A DNA stretch of 32,025 nucleotides from Pseudomonadota bacterium (GTDB lineage: Bacteria; Pseudomonadota; Gammaproteobacteria; Francisellales; Francisellaceae): positions 1 to 32,025 of the forward strand of contig JAQCCA010000005.1 of NCBI GenBank assembly GCA_027621155.1, given 5' to 3'. The position numbers and the translations under genes are program-made. Positions 7,642-15,054 of the stretch are shown here, piece by piece (position 1 is the stretch's first letter; each line of letters begins with the position of its first letter). The notes beneath the pieces were generated by a model, which was given only the letters and a program-made list of their open reading frames with translations, had not been told where the DNA came from and did no database searches.

Positions 7642-10406
7642 TGTCAAACAGTTGGCTTAAAACAAAGTTTAAAAATCTTAAAATATCTACGGTTGATAAA
7701 GCTCGCCCAAAAGAGTTGCCGCCTAAGTTAAATCTAAAGCAAATGCAAATGACATTGGATAGATTCCCATTATCTGCGTGGTTACCGTATGACACAGTTG
7801 AGGACGATGGTATTTGGGTCGATGATAACCCAGAGGGTGTGCCAAGCTTTCTATTTGGTTTTGAGTTTGAACCGTTTTTATCGGTTGGCGAAAAAACCGA
7901 GCTTGCTTTAGAAAGTCTTTTGGCAGATTTACCTAGGGGAACAATTGCCCTAAGTGTTCGTTCAACGACAGGTGCCATTCATCATGACATCAAAGACTGG
8001 TACGTGTCACAAAGGCGCTCATTAAATCCAATGTATGAGATGATCGCCAAAGAACGTTCAAAGTTTTATGTTGATTGGTCAGAGAAGAAGTTTGATGCAA
8101 TTACAGGGTCAAACTATCGTCCACGCAAAATACGTTATCATTTTTTTGTAAAAACTGCACCAACTCAGGGCGAGCATACGCAAGAAGATTACGAAAGAGC
8201 ATACAAAGATGCCCAAAAGCTAAAAAGTCAGGTGATTGCAGCACTAAGTAATGGTGGGTTTTCTATTCGTCAAAAAATGTCAGGTGCCGCTATTTATACC
8301 TTTATTCATGACAGGCTTAACCTGTCATTAGATAGTAGAGAGTTAGCTAGTAAGAAGCACTCAACACAGGTCACGCCATCAAGTAGTACAATGCAAGATA
8401 AGCGTATCACAGTTAGCGTCAACGATGATGGTATGATTGAATCGCTTAACAAAGAGACAAATCAAAAAGTTTACTCTAATGTATTAACGGTGACTGAGTT
8501 TGATAATGAAAATAACATTTATCTTGCCAGTTTCAATGACGCTGTTTGCTCCGTTAAAGATGTTAACGGCTACGTTGGTGGTGATATTTATGCATACTCC
8601 ATTTTTGAGTCCTTGAATTATAAGGAAGATGTGAGTTCAGGGACTGCTTTAAAGATGGTTTCTGGTGAGAAAGGGGCAGAATTTGAAAGCAATCGCTTTA
8701 TTTCAATGTTTGTTAAGGGCAATAAAGAAAAACGCGAAAAATTAAGCATGGCGCATTATAAATTTGCCAAAGAGAAGCAAGTGCCGGTGCGTGTTTTATC
8801 AGGCGTTATCTTATCTAATACTGATTTAGACGAGTTAGAACGTGATACTAAAAAAGTAATGTCACGTTATGGTAATATTGGCATTACGCTTTATAAAGAA
8901 GATACGATTGGCTTTGACGTATATCTTGCATCATTAGCAGGATTTTTTAGAAAAGATATGGATGGCGCTGATACGGGTTTGCAAAGATCACTTACGATGA
9001 CAGCTTTTAACGCAGGGCTTTTTATGCATTGTGTTGGAGCATGGTCTGGTAATCATCCATCATGCGGTGGCGCTTTAACAATGAATCGCTTAGGCGGGGT
9101 TAGTGTTCTGGATATTTTTAACGATTGCGGCTCTAACTTTAACATGTTTGTGGCAGCTGATTCGGGGTCAGGCAAATCCTTTTTTGTAAACGAAATTGTC
9201 CGCTCGATTCTCTCCAAGGGCGGATATGTTCGTATTATTGATGCGGGGCGTTCTTATCAGACGTGTTGCGAGCTTGTCGGTGGCAAAGTTATTGAGTTTG
9301 GTGATGGCTCTGATATGTGTATTAATCCCTTTGATGGCATTTATGACAGAAAACAGCTTGAGAGCGAGGAGCTTGATCATTTGACTTCGGTTTGCCTGCA
9401 AATGGCATTTCCTGAAACCTATGGTGACTTAAACCAGACAGGTGGCAAACAAATGGAAGTTAAAGAAGATGAGCGCAAGGTCATTCAACGTTTAATTCCA
9501 GAAGCATGGGAGTTGTGTATGCAAGACAATCGCACCATGTCTGTGCGTGATGTCCGAAACGCTATTATTCGTGAATATGAAGAGTTAGAGAAAGCCGTTC
9601 TATCCAATGAACGACTTGCCACACAAAAGCGCCTTGCCTGCTATGAATCATTAATCAATAACCTTTACGATTGGGCAGAGGGGGCTAGATCAAGATGGGT
9701 GGTTGGGCAGTCAAATCTAAGTTTTGACAATCCTTTTATTATTTTGGAGTTGGATGGCTTAGATACTGATTTAGAGTTGCGTTCAATCGTGATTAATCTG
9801 CTTTTAAACAAACTCACAGAAGAAATGTACGTGCGTGGTGTGCGTGACCCAGAAACAGGTGAGACACTTGAGAAGCTTTTAGTGTTGGATGAGGCATGGG
9901 ATTTGATTAATCGCCCTGCCAGTGCGGTTTTTATGGAGAAAGCGTCAAGACGTGTGCGTAAGTATCAAGGCTCAATGGTGATTTTGACTCAAAAACTCAC
10001 CGATGCGATTTCATCGGCAGGTAAAACGATTATTAATAACTCCAACCTTGTGGTGGTTATGAAACAAAACGCCAAAGCCGTTGAGGAGGCAATAGACGAC
10101 AAATTAGTTGACTTTAGTGAGGTTCACAAAGAGTTAATAGGTGAAGTTCGCAAAACCAATGACTTTTCGGAGTTTTTTGTGCTTAACAAGATGAATCACA
10201 TGTACGGATTGTTGCGCTTTAAAACCGATGCATTCAGTTACTTGCTTTTCACTTCCAAAGTGAAAGAAAAAGACGAGATTGCCAAGCTTGTTAAGCAAGG
10301 ATATAGCAAACAGGAAGCGTTAGTTCAATTAGCATCTCGCGTTAAGCAAGCCACGATGTTTAATGATGACGTTGAAAATGAGGGGTTAGACGATGAAGCT
10401 GCTTGA
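7641..10406 (+). CDS. traC: TraC, VirB4-type assembly ATPase
   Basis: A 921-residue cytoplasmic/membrane-associated ATPase that powers pilus assembly. Walker A is visible as A-A-D-S-G-S-G-K-S (about residues 505-512), just after the F-N-M-F-V strand. Walker B is L-L-V-L-D-E-A-W-D (about 745), followed by a helix with the R-R-V-R-K-Y-Q-G pattern and I-L-T-Q motif typical of VirB4/TraC. The N-terminal half carries the usual TraC_F_IV-like region. Length agrees with F TraC (875). It starts with ATG overlapping the previous stop by one base, with GAGGTG upstream, and overlaps trbI at its end. Confidence 0.96.
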   Translation: MSNSWLKTKFKNLKISTVDKARPKELPPKLNLKQMQMTLDRFPLSAWLPYDTVEDDGIWVDDNPEGVPSFLFGFEFEPFLSVGEKTELALESLLADLPRGTIALSVRSTTGAIHHDIKDWYVSQRRSLNPMYEMIAKERSKFYVDWSEKKFDAITGSNYRPRKIRYHFFVKTAPTQGEHTQEDYERAYKDAQKLKSQVIAALSNGGFSIRQKMSGAAIYTFIHDRLNLSLDSRELASKKHSTQVTPSSSTMQDKRITVSVNDDGMIESLNKETNQKVYSNVLTVTEFDNENNIYLASFNDAVCSVKDVNGYVGGDIYAYSIFESLNYKEDVSSGTALKMVSGEKGAEFESNRFISMFVKGNKEKREKLSMAHYKFAKEKQVPVRVLSGVILSNTDLDELERDTKKVMSRYGNIGITLYKEDTIGFDVYLASLAGFFRKDMDGADTGLQRSLTMTAFNAGLFMHCVGAWSGNHPSCGGALTMNRLGGVSVLDIFNDCGSNFNMFVAADSGSGKSFFVNEIVRSILSKGGYVRIIDAGRSYQTCCELVGGKVIEFGDGSDMCINPFDGIYDRKQLESEELDHLTSVCLQMAFPETYGDLNQTGGKQMEVKEDERKVIQRLIPEAWELCMQDNRTMSVRDVRNAIIREYEELEKAVLSNERLATQKRLACYESLINNLYDWAEGARSRWVVGQSNLSFDNPFIILELDGLDTDLELRSIVINLLLNKLTEEMYVRGVRDPETGETLEKLLVLDEAWDLINRPASAVFMEKASRRVRKYQGSMVILTQKLTDAISSAGKTIINNSNLVVVMKQNAKAVEEAIDDKLVDFSEVHKELIGEVRKTNDFSEFFVLNKMNHMYGLLRFKTDAFSYLLFTSKVKEKDEIAKLVKQGYSKQEALVQLASRVKQATMFNDDVENEGLDDEAA

Positions 10407-10872
10407 TAGAGTATATCAAATTGCCATTATTTTTATTATTAGCATGATTGCTGCATTTACTGTTATGAAACTAACAGTCAATCAACATGACGACACCATT
10501 TATGTTGTCGATTTGGCGCGGATTTCTAATGCTGAGAATATGGTAGCAATTAAGGCACAACAAAATAAGTCTTGGATGGATGTCGTCAGTTATGCTGGCA
10601 AAGATGTTAAGGGCGTTATTCAGAAGCTTGCTAATGGTCATACGGTTATTGTAAAACAGGCAGTTGTTACAGGGACTGGGAAGCAGATTGATATTACTGA
10701 TAATGTATTGCAGGCGTTGAGCTTGCCGCTAAAAACCCCTGCGTATATTCCGTCAAGAAACAATACGCTTTTGGGTGTAAAAGCGCCATCACAAGATGAA
10801 ATCAACGCACAAGTTGATTCACGCAAAGATGATCAATCTAAAACATCAGATTCAATATTCCCATTACAGTAG
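10393..10872 (+). CDS. trbI: TrbI-like F-type pilus protein
   Basis: A 159-residue protein with one N-terminal membrane span (about residues 7-26) and a periplasmic part containing the Y-V-V-D-L-A-R-I strand, as in F-type TrbI, which affects pilus extension and retraction. It lies right after traC, as in F (traC, trbI, traW), but here the next gene is a peptidase and traW has moved to 22354. The ATG overlaps the traC end by fourteen bases. The similarity is modest; the position supports it. Confidence 0.68.
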   Translation: MKLLDRVYQIAIIFIISMIAAFTVMKLTVNQHDDTIYVVDLARISNAENMVAIKAQQNKSWMDVVSYAGKDVKGVIQKLANGHTVIVKQAVVTGTGKQIDITDNVLQALSLPLKTPAYIPSRNNTLLGVKAPSQDEINAQVDSRKDDQSKTSDSIFPLQ

Positions 10873-10880
10873 GTGGTAGC

Positions 10881-11453
10881 ATGCTTAAATTTATCGGTAT
10901 TCAGGAATCATGTAACCGCCTTTGGTGGGCAGGACGAGCATTTATTATCTTGCTAATTGCATTATTTGTACTGGTGTATGGCATTAAATGGCTTGGGTTT
11001 AGATTAAATGAAACTGATTCCATGCCCAAAGGTATTTATCATTTTACGCTGCTATCTCCATCAAGTAATAACCAGACCAAAGATGGCAGTACCGTGTTAA
11101 TTACGCAAGACACCAATAACCCCATATATATGCTAGGTGTTCAGCGTGGCTATGATCCTTATGGTGTTGATTTGATTAAAAAAGTCATTGGCGTACAAGG
11201 GGATCATGTTTCAGTTGATGGCAACACGGTTAAAGTGTGCCAAAATGAAAGCGGACACTGTTATGAGTTACCTTGTCTGACACAAGATGCTCAAGGACAT
11301 GCTTTGCACTGCACTGATTTTCAGGGTGTCATTCCAAAGGGTAAGGTGTTTGTTTATGGCGAGAGTTCAAAACTGTCTTTTGACTCACGTTATTTTGGTT
11401 TGATAGATACACAATATATTCAGGGAGTTGGCAGTTTGTGGTGGAATTGGTAG
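10881..11453 (+). CDS. TraF-type S26 signal peptidase (pilin processing)
   Basis: A 190-residue membrane protease of the signal peptidase I/TraF (S26) family. One N-terminal span (about residues 18-37) is followed by the catalytic-Ser motif D-S-M-P-K-G-I-Y (Ser about residue 47) and the catalytic-Lys motif L-I-K-K-V-I-G (about 93-99). Near the end comes a V-Y-G-E-S...S-R-Y-F-G-L box typical of the family. F itself lacks this as an essential pilin peptidase, while RP4-like and many F-type systems have one. It may mature the pilin encoded at 2604. It is the last gene of the first block; the repeated leader follows. Confidence 0.88.
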   Translation: MLKFIGIQESCNRLWWAGRAFIILLIALFVLVYGIKWLGFRLNETDSMPKGIYHFTLLSPSSNNQTKDGSTVLITQDTNNPIYMLGVQRGYDPYGVDLIKKVIGVQGDHVSVDGNTVKVCQNESGHCYELPCLTQDAQGHALHCTDFQGVIPKGKVFVYGESSKLSFDSRYFGLIDTQYIQGVGSLWWNW

Positions 11454-11466
11454 CAGAATCAATGAT

Positions 11467-11684
11467 CTGTGGATAACTTTTCAAAATTTGCTAAATACAC
11501 GTGTTTTTGCCAACTTTTCTAAAAAATATTAATGTTTTTTATTTTTGAAAACCCTTTATTTATATGGGTTTCATGGGGTGTTGAAAAACTTTTTTCAATT
11601 ATTTTACGATTCTGAACCAAAGTTACATACTTAGACTTTGTATCGTTTTACATTACCTGCAAACAGCAATCTGCGAGGAAATCC
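11467..11684 (+). repeat. Leader repeat copy A (DnaA box, stem-loop, promoter/operator core)
   Basis: This 218-bp intergenic element ends at the start codon of the dsb gene. It shows, in order: a perfect DnaA box TGTGGATAA (11468-11476), an A/T-rich stretch, the stem AAACCC/GGGTTT (11549-11554 with 11566-11571), a 73-bp core (11584-11656) and the ribosome binding site GCGAGGAA. The core differs at four positions from copies B and C. Nothing else is encoded in the 231-base gap 11454-11684. Confidence 0.95.
11604..11651 (+). promoter_or_regulatory. Candidate promoter/operator in leader copy A
   Basis: The dyad CAAAGT (11618-11623), 11 bases, ACTTTG (11635-11640) is identical in all three leaders. 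A possible -10, CATACT (11626-11631), lies between the dyad arms. The matching -35 position reads TTACGA here against TTGCCA in copies B and C, so this promoter should be weaker if the reading is right. The promoter call is inference; the dyad is directly visible. Confidence 0.5.
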
Positions 11685-12308
11685 ATGCTTTATTTTTTAA
11701 CCATAACACATCACAGCGTCATGCAGAAAATGCAAACATTTGTGCGTATTCTACTTATAGCAAGTGCGCTTTTAACATCATCACTTTGTTTTGCGCAAAC
11801 AGGAGTTGTTGAGGTTGCTAACTTTTACTGCCCGCACTGTTATTCGGCAGAAAAGTACACGCAAGACTTGCGACAAACCCTTGAAGCCAAAGGCGATAAA
11901 TTTCAGTTTGTACCTTGGTTTGTTGATGCAAAAAGCGAGCAGGCAGCGCTTATCTATCTATCGGCTAATAAGCCTATACAGGATAAGTTGCGTTTAGGGT
12001 TATTTACCGCAGCGAATGCCGGTGCTGATTTTAGCACGGGATTTAAAGGTTGCACCAGTATCAACATGTTTATGCCAGAGTATAAGGTGAAAAGCTGTAC
12101 TGATTCGCTCATGAATAATAAAGCAATTGATGTTCTTAAAAAGACAATGACGCTTTTAAAAGTCGCCTACAACGGACAGCTTAGCAATCTGGTATTCCCT
12201 ATTTTTATCGTCATTAAAGACAACAAAGTGATTGGCAAAATTAGTTATGCCGACACAAGCGACTTAAAGTCATTGATCAACAACGTTAAAACCATGCTTG
12301 AGGTGTGA
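11685..12308 (+). CDS. DsbA-like thiol:disulfide protein (CPHC)
   Basis: A 207-residue exported thioredoxin-fold protein: signal peptide ending near C-F-A (about residue 37), then active site C-P-H-C (about 49-52) as in DsbA. It has two extra Cys (about 125 and 138) and a V-F-P-I-F segment (about 168) where the cis-Pro loop is expected. It probably introduces disulfides into secreted transfer proteins such as TraU, TraH and TraN. F-type elements often carry TrbB or DsbC-like proteins for this. The start at 11685 is set by GCGAGGAA in the leader; a second in-frame ATG at 11721 would also keep the signal peptide. First gene of the second block, four bases before the next gene. Confidence 0.85.
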   Translation: MLYFLTITHHSVMQKMQTFVRILLIASALLTSSLCFAQTGVVEVANFYCPHCYSAEKYTQDLRQTLEAKGDKFQFVPWFVDAKSEQAALIYLSANKPIQDKLRLGLFTAANAGADFSTGFKGCTSINMFMPEYKVKSCTDSLMNNKAIDVLKKTMTLLKVAYNGQLSNLVFPIFIVIKDNKVIGKISYADTSDLKSLINNVKTMLEV

Positions 12309-12311
12309 ATT

Positions 12312-13382
12312 ATGGCGGATTTCAAAAAGAAATTATTTTCATTAAGTGTTGCTCTTTTTACTACGTCATTAGCAAGCAACTATGTTTTTGCAGATACCGC
12401 AATCAACCCCAACACTGGCGGGTATTATTTTTATGAGCAGAACGATCTAACACCTGCACAAAAGCTTATGCTTTCACCTCAGCGTTTGCCTCATAGTCAA
12501 ATGCCAATGCCAAAAAGTAAAAAAGAGCGATGCGATAACCCCGATCAATGGTCTGTAGACTGTGGGTTTATTGACCCAAAAGGCAACTTTGATTTTGAGC
12601 AAAAGCAAATGCATAAATTATTGCAAAATCAGTCAATGAATCCCAATGATCCCAATGCCGTTTATCAGTGGCAGCGTTTTAATATGTGGATGGTCAACCA
12701 GGCGACACAGGCGGCTTATATGTCGGCATATAACCGTTTGCAGCATCCTGATATTAACCCTGCTATTAGCTTGCCAACGTCACAATTTGGTAACTTATTA
12801 ATGAAAGGCTTAAATGAAGCAGGTGAAAAAGCCATGTTTAAAAAGCTTGCTGAATCGAGTATTCTCATATTCTTCACGCGTCACGGTGCTGAGAATACCA
12901 AGTATTACTGCCCTGTGTGTAAGGCGATGGCTTCAATTATGCTTATGGTGCAGCATGATACAGGTATCACAACTTATGAAGCTTCCTTAGATGATAAGCA
13001 CTTTGATGTGTTTAAACACTTTGAAGATAACAGCAAAAAGGTTCGTGTTTTTGACCCTAAAACAGGACAGTATCTTAATGAAAGCCGCTCAACTATTATG
13101 GCGCAATTACTACACGTTAAAATTGTGCCGACTGTGTTTTTATTCCTCAAAGGTGATCCAAAAACAGGAAAAGGGGCGACAATGGTTCGTGTATCTATTG
13201 GCGCGGAGTCCGCAGACACAATAGAAACGCGCATTTTGAACTTTGCTCATGCCATTCAAAAGGCATTCACCGAGCAGGCTAAAAAAGGCTTGCAACAACA
13301 AGGAGTTATTTCTCCAGACTTCTCAGATACAGAACCTAATTTCTGGGCAACGCATAACACAGCTACAGAGGGAGAGGCATGA
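12312..13382 (+). CDS. traF: TraF, F-type pilus assembly thioredoxin-fold protein
   Basis: A 356-residue exported protein: signal peptide ending near V-F-A (about residue 27), a middle helical part with N-P-N-D-P-N, and a C-terminal thioredoxin fold with C-P-V-C (about 200-203) and a cis-Pro loop K-I-V-P-T-V (about 272-277). F TraF has the fold but no CxxC, so a retained CxxC suggests real redox activity. It assists pilus assembly in the periplasm with TraH and TraW. The start has GAGGTG upstream. The stop overlaps the traH start, keeping the F order traF-traH-traG. Confidence 0.9.
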   Translation: MADFKKKLFSLSVALFTTSLASNYVFADTAINPNTGGYYFYEQNDLTPAQKLMLSPQRLPHSQMPMPKSKKERCDNPDQWSVDCGFIDPKGNFDFEQKQMHKLLQNQSMNPNDPNAVYQWQRFNMWMVNQATQAAYMSAYNRLQHPDINPAISLPTSQFGNLLMKGLNEAGEKAMFKKLAESSILIFFTRHGAENTKYYCPVCKAMASIMLMVQHDTGITTYEASLDDKHFDVFKHFEDNSKKVRVFDPKTGQYLNESRSTIMAQLLHVKIVPTVFLFLKGDPKTGKGATMVRVSIGAESADTIETRILNFAHAIQKAFTEQAKKGLQQQGVISPDFSDTEPNFWATHNTATEGEA

Positions 13383-15043
13383 TGTTATTCAAATCAATCA
13401 GTTCAACTAAAAAGCAAAGTAATAAAAAATTGAATAAAAGATACTCATTCAAAAAATCGCTATCAACCGCATTATTGTGTGGTGTTTTTCTGGGAACAAG
13501 TATTAATCAGGTCTATGCCGATGACTTCTCAGATGCCTTTAACTATTTAATGTCTAGTGGCAATCCCGCTATTTATAACACAGAAGTAAGAGGGTTTGCG
13601 ACAGGTGGTAGTTTTGATTTAATTATTCCGCAACGATCTGTCACCATTATTTCTCTCACTGCGCCATCAATTGACGTTGGTTGTGGTGGTATTTCAGCTT
13701 TTTTAGGTGGTTTTAGTTATATTAACCTAGATGTATTTATTAATCTTTTAAAAAATATTGCCACGAGTGCCTTGGGGTATGCCTTTATTCTGACGCTTGG
13801 CGTATTATGCCCTATTTGCAAGAGTGTGATGGAGGGCTTACAAAAAGCCGTACAAATGGCAACTTCATTAGCGCTTAACTCGTGTAACTTTGGTGTTGGT
13901 TTAGTGAATGAAGCAATAAATAGTTCAGACTCTCTCAAGAAATATGTCAATAGTGCAGGTGCTGCGGCTGATAGTAACTCTGGTCAAGATAATGGCTTTT
14001 TATCATCGATGAATAACATTGCAGGTGATTTTAGCAAAGGCATGGATAAATTTAACAATTGGGTAAATAAAATCAGTAACACTAAACTTCAAACGCAAGA
14101 GCGTAATAAAATTGGTCAGGGCGCACATATGTGGAATGCGTTACCAGAGCTTGATGATGCCCAAAAATCCTTACTATTATCATTAACAGGGGACACAAAC
14201 ACCTATATACAAAGTGGTACACAACCCATCATTGTTGAGATCATGCCAACGCTATCAGCAGATGAGCTAGCCAATTTACTCGTCTATGGTGCGGATTCAA
14301 ACAATAATCAAAATGTTCATTTATTGGGATGTACGCAATACGATAACACAGCAAAAGACTTTTGCACCAAGGTAGAAGAAGTGCCTGTTAAAAACTCATT
14401 CTGGGCTAAGTCATCACAGGGCAAGACCTTTGGAGGTATTGATTTATTCCAGTATGGCTATTATGGCGCTGTATATGCCTTACTTATGCAAGCTATATAT
14501 GCGGCTGAAAGCAACGAAGACTTAGGCTACAGCTCAGGGTTTAATTTGCAGTTACCTGCTCAATATGGCGCAGCAACATTACACCCTAGTTTTAGCAAAG
14601 CGCAAATCCTTGGTTTCTTAAACTCATCTCCTTTGCCGTTATATCAGGCGGTGAATATTGCGGGATGGTCGTTATCAGGTGGCGCAGATGTCGCAAAGCA
14701 GATGATCAGTAATGTCGCCTTATTAGTTGCCAAACAGTTCGCTTACTCATTTATTGAGCATGATGTTTTAGATCTTACCAATGCAACACAAACGGGTTTA
14801 AAGCAAGGTGAAAATACTGGTAGCTCAGGCGTTAATAAAAAACTCTATGCTGATTTAAAAAAATCGCTTGATAGCATTCGTATGCAGATAACGCAAAATG
14901 TTACTGCCATTTCCAGTGACTTTGAATTTCAGCAAGGTTGGATTGGTCAGCTTCATCAAGTCCAGTCTGAGCTTTATTCGCAGGCAGTACAATCTGGTAT
15001 TGCAGGCAACATGGCGTTCACCAATAAACTAAGCGTTCAATAG
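13379..15043 (+). CDS. traH: TraH pilus assembly protein
   Basis: A 554-residue exported protein. After a signal peptide (cleavage near V-Y-A, about residue 47) it has the TraH hallmark: I-D-V-G-C-G-G-I-S-A-F followed by G-G-F-S-Y-I-N-L-D and, further on, C-P-I-C-K-S-V-M-E-G-L-Q. These Cys residues probably form disulfides. TraH is a periplasmic/outer-membrane protein for pilus extension that works with TraF and TraG. ATG 13379 and ATG 13382 are both possible; GGAGAGG just before favours translation coupled to traF, whose stop overlaps. Length is close to the F form (458) plus a longer leader. Confidence 0.94.
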   Translation: MMLFKSISSTKKQSNKKLNKRYSFKKSLSTALLCGVFLGTSINQVYADDFSDAFNYLMSSGNPAIYNTEVRGFATGGSFDLIIPQRSVTIISLTAPSIDVGCGGISAFLGGFSYINLDVFINLLKNIATSALGYAFILTLGVLCPICKSVMEGLQKAVQMATSLALNSCNFGVGLVNEAINSSDSLKKYVNSAGAAADSNSGQDNGFLSSMNNIAGDFSKGMDKFNNWVNKISNTKLQTQERNKIGQGAHMWNALPELDDAQKSLLLSLTGDTNTYIQSGTQPIIVEIMPTLSADELANLLVYGADSNNNQNVHLLGCTQYDNTAKDFCTKVEEVPVKNSFWAKSSQGKTFGGIDLFQYGYYGAVYALLMQAIYAAESNEDLGYSSGFNLQLPAQYGAATLHPSFSKAQILGFLNSSPLPLYQAVNIAGWSLSGGADVAKQMISNVALLVAKQFAYSFIEHDVLDLTNATQTGLKQGENTGSSGVNKKLYADLKKSLDSIRMQITQNVTAISSDFEFQQGWIGQLHQVQSELYSQAVQSGIAGNMAFTNKLSVQ

Positions 15044-15054
15044 GGAGAGGATTT

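Noticed and set aside
7559-7978. Minus-strand frame of 139 codons
   Set aside because: Lies across the junction of two well-supported genes on the other strand, including the traC start; no family resemblance.
11467-11684. Leader repeats as insertion sequence remnants or CRISPR
   Set aside because: No transposase, no terminal inverted repeats or target duplications, and only three distant copies each placed exactly before a start codon.
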